Assembly: GCA_028282105.1 (NCBI GenBank)
Contig: JANQIO010000165.1
Location: forward strand, 1-57,046
Origin: Halieaceae bacterium
Lineage (GTDB): Bacteria; Pseudomonadota; Gammaproteobacteria; Pseudomonadales; Halieaceae
Direction: 5' to 3'
DNA length: 57,046 nucleotides
Of this stretch, positions 1-7,394 are shown piece after piece (within the stretch, counting starts at the first letter, position 1; every line of letters starts with the position of its first letter). Below the pieces are notes generated by a model. It had not been told where the DNA came from. It did no database searches and was given only the letters and a program-made list of their open reading frames with translations. A program made the translations under genes and the position numbers.

Positions 1-462
1 CGCGCGGGACACCTTGATCCACCACTCGTTCTGTACCCACTCATCCTGGGGGTCAGCCTCGCCGGTGGACTCGCCTTCAAACTCCACGAAGGTGTAGCCC
101 TGGTGAGTACAGCGCGCCGACACCTTATTCATCATGCGGTAGTAGTGGGTCTCGCAGGGGTACTTGGGCTGGCCGTTCATCTCCTGGGAAATGAAGATGG
201 CAGACTCCTGGTCGATGCCGTAGCCCAGGGTGTACTCCCCGGGCGTGCCGTTATAGTCCGCATCCACGGTGGTGACAATCCCGTACTCGGGCACGTCCGG
301 CACCGGAAAATTGTAGATGGTCAGATTCACATGCGGGTTGGCGCCGGGCTCGATACCGGGCGGCAGCAGGGCTGCGATCTTGTCAGGGTCGGTGCGGTAG
401 ACGATCTTCAACATCGGCCAGTTGATGATGTCACCGGTGGGTCCCTGGGGTGCGTTACTCAT
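1..462 (-). CDS. Acetoacetate decarboxylase-family protein (3' part cut by window edge)
   Basis: I translated this directly because it runs off the left edge. The frame is open for 154 codons from an ATG at 460-462, with an AGGAG ribosome site about 8 nt upstream. The protein begins MSNAPQGPTGDIINWPMLKI and has the look of the acetoacetate decarboxylase (ADC) fold: a short N-terminus, then a segment on conversion of a distance-like variable (LLPPGIEP), a strand YNFPVPDVPEYG, and a GYGIDQESAIFISQEMNG stretch. Family members decarboxylate beta-keto acids through a Schiff-base lysine or do related chemistry; the lysine region would lie beyond the edge. It lies downstream of the Rieske and amidohydrolase genes on the same strand but is separated from them by a long inverted repeat that may end transcription. 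Function within the family is uncertain. Confidence 0.72.
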   Translation of the reverse strand, partial: MSNAPQGPTGDIINWPMLKIVYRTDPDKIAALLPPGIEPGANPHVNLTIYNFPVPDVPEYGIVTTVDADYNGTPGEYTLGYGIDQESAIFISQEMNGQPKYPCETHYYRMMNKVSARCTHQGYTFVEFEGESTGEADPQDEWVQNEWWIKVSRA

Positions 463-491
463 GGGCTTCTCCTGTTTTATTAGACAGTCTC

Positions 492-592
492 TAAAAGGGG
501 TCAGAGCCCTTTTTTATTGATTGTGGATGCGTGGCGTAGCTAGAGGGAAAAAGGGCTCTGACCCCTTTTAGCCCCCTTTTAGACCCCTTTTA
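492..592. repeat. REP-like inverted repeat, copy 1 (GGGGTCAGAGCCC type) with partial units
   Basis: Two perfect 23-bp arms (492-514 and 548-570) are inverted around a 33-nt loop; the core of each is GGGGTCAGAGCCC flanked by A and T runs, and each arm is itself partly palindromic. Two truncated units (CCCCCTTTTAG, ACCCCTTTTAG) follow at 571-592. The same element recurs at 23.7 and 51.7 kb. It sits between the Rieske gene and the ADC-family gene, and the last truncated unit supplies the TAA stop of the Rieske gene. The T runs on both strands would allow it to act as a bidirectional terminator. Confidence 0.85.
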
Positions 593-1567
593 GAGATAGA
601 ACTGGCGGACCCACTTGCGGAACATCACCAGGGTCTTGTCGCCCTGGCAGAACACCGGCTTCTCCCGGTAGATCTTGTGCTCCCAGATCGGGTAGTCATC
701 CATGATGCCGCTCTTGATACCTTCCATGACGTCGTCGCCGGCGAGATCGACAATTTCCTTGCGCACAGTCAGCGTCCAGCGCATATGGGTCTCATTGGGC
801 CGGGTGGGCTGGGCCGTTGAGTACACCAGCATCTCGGCGCCAGGTCCGTAATGGGTGCGCACGATGGCCAGCCCCGGATTGTGCACGATGGCAGTCAGGG
901 TGTTGGCGGGGCTGCGGTCTGTGGCTTCGGCCTCGGCCACCAGCGTCAGCACCCGGCCGTCCTCGGCAATGGTGATGTCGTTGGGTGGCGTATTCTGCTG
1001 GCCGTGTACGTACTGGAAGTGCTCCGGATCGCAGACGTTCTCGGCGATATTCTGCACGTGATTGGGGATAGTGAATTCCCAGTACTGGCCATCGCTCCAG
1101 TCGTCGTCGGACAGCTCCGGCACTTCCGGCACTTCCCAGGCGGGAGCCGCGCCCTCAGGGTGGAACCACACCATGATGTCGCCATTGGTCTCACTCACCG
1201 GCCAGCTGCGCAGCCGGGCGCGACTGGGAATCTCGTCGCAGTAGGGAATCTCCGTGCAGTTGCCCTCGGTACCGAACTTCCAGCCGTGGAAGGGGCAGCG
1301 CAGATCTTCACCGATCACGCGTCCACCATGGCCGAGGTGAGCGCCAAGGTGCGGACAGAAGGCATCCAGCACCACCGCTTTGCCCTCGCGGGTGCGGAAC
1401 AGCACCAGCTCGCGGTCAAAGGCGTAGATGGGTTTTACCTCGCCCTTACCCAGATTGCGGGCCCGCTCGACGGAGTACCAGCCGATGGGGAACGGTAATT
1501 GGGGGGCCGCCTTGGACTCGCAGTCACCCAGGCCTTCGGTGTTGATGGGTTCGTGAACGCTGTTCAT
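590..1567 (-). CDS. Rieske [2Fe-2S] non-heme iron oxygenase, KshA-like
   Basis: Terminal oxygenase of a Rieske non-heme iron system. The Rieske cluster ligands are visible as CPHLGAHLGHGG (C71, H73) and CPFHGW (C91, H94). The mononuclear iron site is ENVCDPEHFQYVH with D180, H183 and H188. Length 325 aa and layout match the 3-ketosteroid-9-alpha-hydroxylase oxygenase/Rieske-type hydroxylase branch (KshA is somewhat longer). Such enzymes hydroxylate rings of steroids or related polycycles using electrons from a separate reductase; no reductase gene is present in the window. The ATG at 1567 has GAGGAG upstream. It lies 33 nt behind the amidohydrolase, so the two are probably co-transcribed. The stop codon falls inside a repeat unit. 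The exact substrate is inference. Confidence 0.85.
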   Translation of the reverse strand: MNSVHEPINTEGLGDCESKAAPQLPFPIGWYSVERARNLGKGEVKPIYAFDRELVLFRTREGKAVVLDAFCPHLGAHLGHGGRVIGEDLRCPFHGWKFGTEGNCTEIPYCDEIPSRARLRSWPVSETNGDIMVWFHPEGAAPAWEVPEVPELSDDDWSDGQYWEFTIPNHVQNIAENVCDPEHFQYVHGQQNTPPNDITIAEDGRVLTLVAEAEATDRSPANTLTAIVHNPGLAIVRTHYGPGAEMLVYSTAQPTRPNETHMRWTLTVRKEIVDLAGDDVMEGIKSGIMDDYPIWEHKIYREKPVFCQGDKTLVMFRKWVRQFYL

Positions 1568-1600
1568 GCGCTGCTCTCCTCGCCAGTGGCTGTCGGGCCG

Positions 1601-2812
1601 TTACGCAAAACGACTGGGGTCGGGGCCGATGCGGTCTGCCACGGTTTGCAGTGCAGCGGCGTCCAGGCCGTAGAAATTGATGGCGTTGCGACCGAGGATG
1701 GCCGCCACGTCGTCCGCCGGAAAACCGGTGAACACCTCGTCCAGAATCTCACCGGTCTTGGGCCAGGTGCCTTCCGGATGCGGGTAGTCGCTGCCCCACA
1801 TCATCTTGTCCACGCCCACCAGCTCGCGCATTTCCACGTCCGCCCGCGGAATACAGGAAGCGCCCACGCCGATGTTGCGCCGGAAGTAGTCGCTGGGCTT
1901 CATGGACAGGTGGCTGCGGAAGTCGCCGAGCTTGGCGGAGTGGTGCACGTCCGTGTAGTTGTGATCCAGCATGCGCAGCCAGCTCGGCAGCATCCAGGTG
2001 GTGCCGCCCTCGGTGATCACAGTCTTGAGCCTGGGGAACTTCTCAAACACGCCGCCCCAGATCATGAAGGTCAGGGGGCGGTACAGCCACCACATCACCT
2101 CGGAGACATAGATGCCCATGGCCCCCGGGAACTCGTCCGCCGGCTCATCCGGCCAGCCGGTGCCGAAAAAATCGGCCATGGGGCCTGGGCCCGAATGGAA
2201 ATGCACAATAACGCCGAGATCTTCACAGGCCTCCCAGAACGGGTGGTACTTGGTGTGGTGATAAGCAGGGAAGTCATTGGTCATGGAGGGAATCATCACC
2301 GCGCGGAAACCCTGCTCCGCACACCAGCGCACTTTCTCCACCGCCTCATCGACATCCCACAGCAGCGGGATGATCGCCACGCCAATATGGCGGGCCGGGT
2401 TGTTGGCGCACAGCTCCGCCAGCCAGCGGTTGTGGGCCATGGCTCCGGCCCACTGCAACTCGGGCACAATGTCCTTGGTGGGCAGGGACAGGCCCGCGCC
2501 GAAGGGCGGCGTATTGGTTTCAGTGATGCCGTCCACGAAGATGACTTCCGCCGCGATGCCATCGCGATCCAGCATCTTCACGCGCTGCTGGTAATCCCAG
2601 GCGCCGGTCAGCTCCTGCTCAATGCCCTGGCGCCACTCGTCGTTGATCTCCTTGATCAGAAAGCTGTCTTCGGCTTTCTGGGTCATCTCAATCTGGATGG
2701 GGACGGCCAGGTCCATCATCTCGTGGTATTTCTCCTCGATATACGGCTTGTAGTCCCAGATGGGCAGGCCGGCGTGGCAATCGGAGGAGACGACTATCAG
2801 GCGTTCAGACAT
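1601..2812 (-). CDS. Amidohydrolase family 2 (TIM-barrel metal hydrolase/decarboxylase)
   Basis: 403-aa amidohydrolase-2 protein (PF04909 type). Recognisable parts are the N-terminal metal motif SSDCHAG (D11, H13), a central HFHSGPG strand, ITEGGTTWMLPSWL, and the C-terminal MMWGSDYPHPEGTWP with its metal-binding aspartate. Family members hydrolyse or decarboxylate ring-derived acids (ACMSD-like) and are frequent in steroid and aromatic degradation clusters. I start it at the ATG at 2812 (MSERLIVV), which has a GAGGT ribosome site; an upstream in-frame start at 2965 would overlap the divergent regulator and adds a non-conserved 51-residue tail. It probably forms an operon with the Rieske gene downstream and is divergent from a TetR gene that may control it. 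Confidence 0.85.
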   Translation of the reverse strand: MSERLIVVSSDCHAGLPIWDYKPYIEEKYHEMMDLAVPIQIEMTQKAEDSFLIKEINDEWRQGIEQELTGAWDYQQRVKMLDRDGIAAEVIFVDGITETNTPPFGAGLSLPTKDIVPELQWAGAMAHNRWLAELCANNPARHIGVAIIPLLWDVDEAVEKVRWCAEQGFRAVMIPSMTNDFPAYHHTKYHPFWEACEDLGVIVHFHSGPGPMADFFGTGWPDEPADEFPGAMGIYVSEVMWWLYRPLTFMIWGGVFEKFPRLKTVITEGGTTWMLPSWLRMLDHNYTDVHHSAKLGDFRSHLSMKPSDYFRRNIGVGASCIPRADVEMRELVGVDKMMWGSDYPHPEGTWPKTGEILDEVFTGFPADDVAAILGRNAINFYGLDAAALQTVADRIGPDPSRFA

Positions 2813-2909
2813 GGGTACCTCATGCGGGGTCAGTGCCCGTCTTCGGGGTGGGTTATCTTGATCTGGCGCACCCAGGTGAGGAAATCCGCCCTGCGGGCAA
2901 CATTCACAC

Positions 2910-2944
2910 TTGAGCATTGATGCACAGTTGTATACTTTTATAGT
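2910..2944 (+). promoter_or_regulatory. Candidate promoter of the divergent TetR gene
   Basis: The space between the amidohydrolase and TetR genes is distinctly AT-richer than its surroundings. TTGATG (2917-2922) and TATAGT (2939-2944) are spaced 16 nt and could be -35 and -10 boxes for the plus-strand regulator; TTGAGC/TACTTT (17-nt spacing) is an overlapping alternative. No convincing TetR palindrome beyond GTATAC (2930-2935) is seen. Confidence 0.35.
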
Positions 2945-2976
2945 CGATCGTGTCGGAGGATGCAACAGGCGGCAAG

Positions 2977-3600
2977 ATGGAAGCCACAGACAACCTGGCC
3001 GCCCCCCTGGGGCGGCGCGAAAAGCGCAAACTGGAAATCCGCGAGCGTATTGAGCAGGCGGCCTATAAGCTGTTCAAGCAGCACGGTATTGACGAGGTCA
3101 GCATCGAGCAGATCTGCTCGGTGGCGGACGTGGCGCGGCGCACCTTCTACGGGCACTACCCCAACAAACAGGCGTTGCTGCAGTCACTGAGCCACAGCCG
3201 CGTGTGGTTCACCGCGGACCATATGCTTGACCGCCTGATGAAGCAGCACAGTGACACTGCCAGTCAGGTCGGCGCCATGTTGAACTATATGGAAAATAAC
3301 CTCGCCGGCTACGGTGAGGTTGACCGCGCCCTGATCCTGATTGCGCCAGGCTCACTGGACGACGACAACCACCTGCGCGAAGTCAGCAACTCCCTGCGCG
3401 ACTACCTGGCGGAGGTATTCCGGGAAGGCCAGGAAGCCGGCGACACCTGCCGCCGTTTCAGCGCGGAACTGCTGGCGGACACGGTAATGGGCACCACCAA
3501 CACGCTGATCGTGAATTGGGCGGTCAACCCTGACTACCCCATTACCGAGAAACTCGAAGAAGCCCGGCAGCTCTTCGAGTCTCTCATCGCCCCGGGCTAG
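2977..3600 (+). CDS. TetR/AcrR-family transcriptional regulator
   Basis: One-domain HTH repressor, about 207 aa. The N-terminal helix-turn-helix is clear (RERIEQAAYKLFKQHGIDEV, then SIEQICSVADVARRTFYGHY), followed by a variable helical ligand-binding domain. I chose the ATG at 2977, preceded by AGGCGG; a GTG at 2950 (nine residues longer) is possible but has no ribosome site. It is transcribed away from the amidohydrolase-Rieske operon, the usual arrangement for a local repressor that responds to a pathway metabolite. Its ligand cannot be inferred. Confidence 0.88.
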   Translation: MEATDNLAAPLGRREKRKLEIRERIEQAAYKLFKQHGIDEVSIEQICSVADVARRTFYGHYPNKQALLQSLSHSRVWFTADHMLDRLMKQHSDTASQVGAMLNYMENNLAGYGEVDRALILIAPGSLDDDNHLREVSNSLRDYLAEVFREGQEAGDTCRRFSAELLADTVMGTTNTLIVNWAVNPDYPITEKLEEARQLFESLIAPG

Positions 3601-3622
3601 CCAGCGGGGCCAGGCAGCGAAA

Positions 3623-3937
3623 CTACCCGCGCGGCGGCAGGCCGTGCAGCATGGTCAGGAATTCGAGGTGGGTTCCCGCGCGCCGGTGCTCGGACAGCGC
3701 CTGATAATCCGGATCCTTGTACCAGGCTTCGGCTTTTTCCGCGGACGGGAATTTGAACAACACCATGCGACCGGTGCGCGGTGCGCTGCCCTCAAAAGTC
3801 AGCGTATTGTCGTCAAAAGTGAAGAACTCGCCGTCGTAGCGCTTGAGGATAGGAAAGAAACCCTTCTCGTACTGGCGGTAGGTGTCTGCGTCGTGCACCT
3901 GGAAGTTTGCGACCACGTATGCGGGTACATCGGCCAT
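3623..3937 (-). CDS. DUF1330 small protein (ferredoxin-like/ABM fold)
   Basis: 104-aa protein with the DUF1330 pattern: PAYVVANFQVHDADTYRQY at the start, a central FEGSAPRTGRMVLFKFPSAE strand, and AEAWYKDPDYQAL. The fold is a dimeric alpha/beta barrel like small monooxygenases or EthD proteins; biochemical roles are mostly unknown. It is the last gene of a probable TetR - dehalogenase-like hydrolase - DUF1330 operon, 43 nt after the hydrolase. It could assist turnover of the hydrolase product, but nothing in the sequence proves that. Confidence 0.85.
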   Translation of the reverse strand: MADVPAYVVANFQVHDADTYRQYEKGFFPILKRYDGEFFTFDDNTLTFEGSAPRTGRMVLFKFPSAEKAEAWYKDPDYQALSEHRRAGTHLEFLTMLHGLPPRG

Positions 3938-3980
3938 GCTGTTTTTCCTCGTCTGTTAGATGATTGCCTGGTGTGTGTAA

Positions 3981-4865
3981 CTACTGAATGCCGGCCAGCC
4001 ATTGTGCCACGGCCTGGCCGATCTCATCCGGTGAGTCTTCCTGGATAAAGTGATTGCCCTTCACTGTTACTTCCTGCTGGTTAGGCCAGCTGCGACAGTA
4101 GTCGCGCTGCCGGCCAATCAGGATGGAGCCCGGTTCGGCATTGATAAACAGTTTCGGCAGGGTGTCGGTGGTTTCCAGCCAGCAACCGTAGCTCGCGACC
4201 AGTTCCACCATATGAGCGGGTTCACCGCTTATAGGTATCTGCCTCGGCCAGTTGAGCGTCGGCTGGCGATCATCCGGCGTTGAGAATGCTGCGCGGTAGT
4301 GCTGCATTTCTTCCTCACCGAGATCACGGATGATGGCGCTGGGCAGGACCCCTTCAATAAACATATTGCGGTTCAGCACCAGATCTTCCCCCTTCTCGGA
4401 GCGGAAGCCCTGGAAAATACCGCGCGCGGCCTCGGGCCAGTCCTCCCATTCCACCGGCATGGTAATCCCTTCCATATAGGCGATACCGCGCACCGCTTCC
4501 GCATGGTTCTGGGCCCAGTGGAAGCCCAGCGCGCTGCCCCAGTCGTGGATTACCAGGGTGACGTTGGCGTCACAGCCCAGAGCCGCAAGCTGCTTGTCCA
4601 ACAGCGCGTACACCGCAGCAAAGTTGTATCGCTCTGGCCCCTGCTCTACGGGCAACTTTGCTGAGTCCCCCTGACCCACCAGGTCCGGCACAATCACCCG
4701 GCCGGATGCCACAAGGTGAGGCACCACGTTGCGCCACAGGTAGGATGAAGTGGGGTTGCCGTGCAACAGCACGATGGGGTCACCCTCGCCCTCTTCCACG
4801 TGCGCCAACTGCAGGCCGTCAATATCAGTGAAGTGCTTCTGGTAAGGCATTGCTGCTGAAATCAT
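3981..4865 (-). CDS. Haloalkane dehalogenase-like alpha/beta hydrolase (HLD-II type)
   Basis: 294-aa alpha/beta hydrolase closest in pattern to subfamily II haloalkane dehalogenases (DhaA/LinB). The full catalytic pentad is visible: nucleophile D108 and halide-binding W109 in VIHDWGSALG, oxyanion/halide residue N37 in LLHGNPTSS, acid E132 in YMEGI, and base H272 in GNHFIQ. Such enzymes replace a carbon-bound halogen with hydroxyl. A second ATG (M6, MPYQKHF) is an alternative start. It lies 26 nt downstream of a TetR gene that carries a strong palindromic operator, so induction by its substrate is plausible. Because all five residues are present, true dehalogenase activity is a fair guess, but the natural substrate is unknown. 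Confidence 0.83.
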   Translation of the reverse strand: MISAAMPYQKHFTDIDGLQLAHVEEGEGDPIVLLHGNPTSSYLWRNVVPHLVASGRVIVPDLVGQGDSAKLPVEQGPERYNFAAVYALLDKQLAALGCDANVTLVIHDWGSALGFHWAQNHAEAVRGIAYMEGITMPVEWEDWPEAARGIFQGFRSEKGEDLVLNRNMFIEGVLPSAIIRDLGEEEMQHYRAAFSTPDDRQPTLNWPRQIPISGEPAHMVELVASYGCWLETTDTLPKLFINAEPGSILIGRQRDYCRSWPNQQEVTVKGNHFIQEDSPDEIGQAVAQWLAGIQ

Positions 4866-4891
4866 GGATGTCTCCCGATAGGAAAAATGTG

Positions 4892-5485
4892 TCAGGCGGC
4901 GGCCGGCAGGCCCAGCAGCCGCAGAGAGGTATTCAACATGGCCGCCAGTTCAGGCCGGCTGTGGCCCTGGCGACTCGCCACCCGCAGGCCCTGGTTGATC
5001 AGCATCAGCTGTCGAGCCGCTTCGTGGGGCGGCAGCAACGCCCGAATCTCGCCAGCCCGCTGCGCCTCTTCCAGGTATTGCTCGAAACGGTGTTCTACCT
5101 GATCCAGGCTGTCGCCGGCGAGGCGGCTGAGGCCGTCGTCAACGTCTGCCAGTTCCAGCAGTGTGTTGACCATCAAGCAGCCGCGCCGCACGCGGCGGGC
5201 GGGTACTCCCAACACCGTGTGCCGAAAGAACTCCGGGATTGCTGCACTCGGGCCGAGATCCCGGTGGGCCTGCTCCAGGATGGCGAGGGTGCGGTCGCGG
5301 AACAGTGCGACGATTTCGATGAACAACTCACGCTTGTCACCAAAAGCGGCGTAGAAGCTGCTGCGGCTGATGGCCATCGCGTCCAGCAGTTGCTGCAGAG
5401 AGGTCGACGCGTAGCCCTGGCACCAGAACAGTTTGAGGGCGGCCTCACGCGCCGCCTCGCGATCAAACTCCAGGGGTCTTGCCAT
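4892..5485 (-). CDS. TetR-family regulator of the dehalogenase-like operon
   Basis: 197-aa TetR protein. It opens MARPLEFDREAAREAALKLF and has the DNA-recognition segment TSLQQLLDAMAISRSSFYAAF, typical of the AcrR-like group in which SRSSFY is the recognition helix. The C-terminal half matches the helical core seen in NemR-like repressors (RRGCLMVNTLLEL). It is the first gene of an operon with the dehalogenase-like hydrolase and DUF1330 gene. A perfect inverted repeat lies 34-55 nt upstream of its start, so autoregulation and control of the two downstream genes is likely. Confidence 0.9.
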   Translation of the reverse strand: MARPLEFDREAAREAALKLFWCQGYASTSLQQLLDAMAISRSSFYAAFGDKRELFIEIVALFRDRTLAILEQAHRDLGPSAAIPEFFRHTVLGVPARRVRRGCLMVNTLLELADVDDGLSRLAGDSLDQVEHRFEQYLEEAQRAGEIRALLPPHEAARQLMLINQGLRVASRQGHSRPELAAMLNTSLRLLGLPAAA

Positions 5486-5518
5486 GTGCTGGCCTGCGTC
5501 TCAGTCAAGGGGTTCAAA

Positions 5519-5540
5519 TTATGGACCATTCAGTCCATAA
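5519..5540. promoter_or_regulatory. Palindromic operator upstream of TetR gene
   Basis: Perfect inverted repeat TTATGGAC-N6-GTCCATAA (arms 5519-5526 and 5533-5540). The size and spacing fit operators of TetR-family repressors, and its place just ahead of the TetR start at 5485 suggests it is that protein's own site. Confidence 0.65.
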
Positions 5541-5632
5541 CTGGCAACAGCGAATACACAAGGCTCACCGCGAGCTATTTGCCAGCGAATGACTCGGGAA
5601 CAGGGAAATAGAGTGCCGCGCCTTACCGGCGT

Positions 5633-5664
5633 GGAAAGAAAGCGGCGCCCGACCGGGCGCCGCT
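5633..5664 (-). terminator. Intrinsic terminator of the AlgP-like gene
   Basis: Directly after the stop of the AlgP-like gene (minus strand) is a perfect 10-bp GC stem, AGCGGCGCCC / GGGCGCCGCT with a 4-nt loop, followed on the transcript by TTCTTTCC. This is a standard Rho-independent terminator with a modest U tract. Confidence 0.75.
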
Positions 5665-5675
5665 ATCGGGATGGA

Positions 5676-6314
5676 TCAGGCCTTTTTCTTGGGAGCGGCC
5701 TTGGGGCGCGCCTTCTTGGGAGCAGCTTTCTTCTTCGCTGCTACCTTTTTCTTGGCAGCTGCCTTCTTTTTGGCAGGCGCTTTCTTTTTAGCCGGAGCCT
5801 TCCGCTTGGCGGGTGCCTTCTTCGCGGCGGGCTTCTTCTTGGCGGCAGCTTTCTTCTTCGCCGCAGGCTTCTTCTTCGCCTTCTTGGCGGCTGCCTTGGC
5901 ACGACGCTTGGCCTGCTGTTCAGCAGCCTTTTCTACCATCGTCGCCGCGCGCTCAGCCGCCTTGGCCTTACGCTCTTCAAGAAGAGCATCTGCCTTCAGG
6001 GGGACCCAGCGTTCAACCGCATCGGCCACCGCCTTGGCAATGTCCGCCGTCATCTCGGCCATCTGCTTGGCCTGATTAACGAGTTGATCGACCTGCTTGC
6101 GATTCTCAGTCGTGGGACGCTTGGCCAGCGAAGAACGCGCTCGCTTCAAGCGGGCGTTCGCCGCTTTCTGTTTCTTGCGGGCAGACTGCAGTTCACGCTT
6201 GCCCTGCTTTACTGCTTTTTCCGCTTCGGCCAGCAGACGGGTGCGCATTTTTTCCACTTCCTTGTTTGCGCGCTCCGCCATCTTGATGGCTTCAGCCAGT
6301 TCTTTCTCCAACAT
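5676..6314 (-). CDS. AlgP/histone H1-like lysine-alanine-proline-rich DNA-binding protein
   Basis: 212-aa protein in two parts. Residues 1 to about 125 are charged, helical and probably coiled coil (MLEKELAEAIKMAERANKEV). The remaining third is a low-complexity tail of KKAPAKK/AAAKKK units resembling histone H1 tails and the KPAA repeats of Pseudomonas AlgP. Proteins of this kind bind DNA non-specifically and affect nucleoid structure. The in-frame start at 6395 adds a non-conserved leader, so I use the ATG at 6314, with GGAG about 11 nt upstream. A terminator follows the stop. Neighbouring catabolic genes give no hint of a specialised role; this is likely a resident chromosomal gene. Confidence 0.8.
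   Translation of the reverse strand: MLEKELAEAIKMAERANKEVEKMRTRLLAEAEKAVKQGKRELQSARKKQKAANARLKRARSSLAKRPTTENRKQVDQLVNQAKQMAEMTADIAKAVADAVERWVPLKADALLEERKAKAAERAATMVEKAAEQQAKRRAKAAAKKAKKKPAAKKKAAAKKKPAAKKAPAKRKAPAKKKAPAKKKAAAKKKVAAKKKAAPKKARPKAAPKKKA
5680..5905. repeat. Degenerate tandem repeats encoding the KKA/PAKK tail
   Basis: Short imperfect repeats of 9-15 bp (variants of GCCTTCTTCTTGGC on the plus strand) code for the alternating Lys/Ala/Pro tail of the AlgP-like protein. Such tracts often vary in unit number between strains by slippage. Confidence 0.6.
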
Positions 6315-6406
6315 GTGTTTGCACTCCGTGGTGGAAGAGGTACCGCAGAGACAGTGTAAACCTATTGTAAAAAATGCAAACCCACATAGGTCCAATTTTT
6401 AGCGGG

Positions 6407-7285
6407 CTATCGCGACTCGATAATGTCGACCAGACGATCGATTTCACGCAGGTCGCCCGTTACCGGAGACAGCATGGCTTCTTCACAACCGGCGGCTTCA
6501 AGATTATCCAGCGCTTCGCGTACCGCGTCGCGATCACTGCGATGCACGCTCCCGGCCATCCAGTTGGCGATGTCTTCCCCTGCTATCAACAGGTAGTTGT
6601 ACACATAGTCGTAGAGTATCTGCTGCCCGCCTTCGGCAAGGCAGAACCAGAATCCGCCCATCTTATAGGGTGAGCTGCGCCCCGCCTGTTGCCACGCGGC
6701 ATCCGCCATCGCGAGTGTATTGGCGATCTCGTCACGTTCGCCGTTTCCCGACCACGCATAAATGCCGTCGGCCCACTGTGCGCCGCGGGCAATTCCCTTG
6801 GGGCCCATGGCGCCGGAATAAATGCGCGGCCCACCGGCACGGGTCGGCACCGGGCCAATAGCATCGCAGCCTTCTACCTGGGGCTCCTGCGCCCACACGC
6901 TGCGCATCGTTGCCACCTGCTCGTCCATGCGCGCGTGGCGTCCGGCATAGGTAGCGCCAACCGCCTGATAGTCCTGTTCGCGACCGCCATAGCCCAGGGT
7001 GACGGTAAGGCGCCCGCCACTCAGTACGTCCAGGCTGGCAATTTCCTTGGCAGCGCGTACGGCGTTGTGCATAGGCAGCACATACAGCGTGGTATTGATC
7101 TCGACGCGCTCTGTAATCGCCGCCGCACTGGCCAGCAATATACGCATGTCAAAGGTGGGACCGTGGATGCGCTCGCCACAGGAGAGGCTGTGAAACGGGC
7201 CGGCATCGATATGGCGGAACCAGCGATGAAAGTCATCACGGGTCATGCCCCGCTCCATATAGGGCAGGCAGAGACCGATTTTCAT
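6407..7285 (-). CDS. LLM-class flavin/F420-dependent oxidoreductase
   Basis: 292-aa bacterial-luciferase-like monooxygenase (TIM barrel). Signature parts are MKIGLCLPYMERGM, ITERVEINTTLYVLPMHNAV, and SLDVLSGGRLTVTLGYGGRE. Members use FMN or coenzyme F420 to oxidise or reduce diverse small molecules. It closes a minus-strand group consisting of isomerase-like, iron alcohol dehydrogenase, P450 and MDR genes, 109 nt behind the MDR gene, and may be co-expressed. Cofactor choice cannot be read from the sequence; presence of F420 biosynthesis genes elsewhere would decide it. Confidence 0.87.
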   Translation of the reverse strand: MKIGLCLPYMERGMTRDDFHRWFRHIDAGPFHSLSCGERIHGPTFDMRILLASAAAITERVEINTTLYVLPMHNAVRAAKEIASLDVLSGGRLTVTLGYGGREQDYQAVGATYAGRHARMDEQVATMRSVWAQEPQVEGCDAIGPVPTRAGGPRIYSGAMGPKGIARGAQWADGIYAWSGNGERDEIANTLAMADAAWQQAGRSSPYKMGGFWFCLAEGGQQILYDYVYNYLLIAGEDIANWMAGSVHRSDRDAVREALDNLEAAGCEEAMLSPVTGDLREIDRLVDIIESR

Positions 7286-7394
7286 TGGGCGCTCCTCTAT
7301 TCTGGAAGCGCTAGTGTAGGCCGCGCCCTACGCCCGGTTAAGAATGCACGGCGCGGGTTGGTGCGAATACTTGGAGCATTAGCAGTTAATTGAA

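Noticed and set aside
103-483. 126-codon plus-strand frame at the left edge
   Set aside because: Antisense to the ADC-family gene, which has a good start and family-like sequence.
492-592. CRISPR-like array
   Set aside because: Units are inverted rather than direct, with no regular spacers and no cas genes.
1499-2920. 473-codon plus-strand frame
   Set aside because: Antisense to the amidohydrolase; no domain motifs or ribosome site.
5589-6359. Plus-strand frame rich in Leu/Phe/Gly resembling a membrane protein
   Set aside because: It is the reverse complement of the Lys/Ala-rich AlgP-like tail, which yields Phe/Leu runs by codon complementarity.
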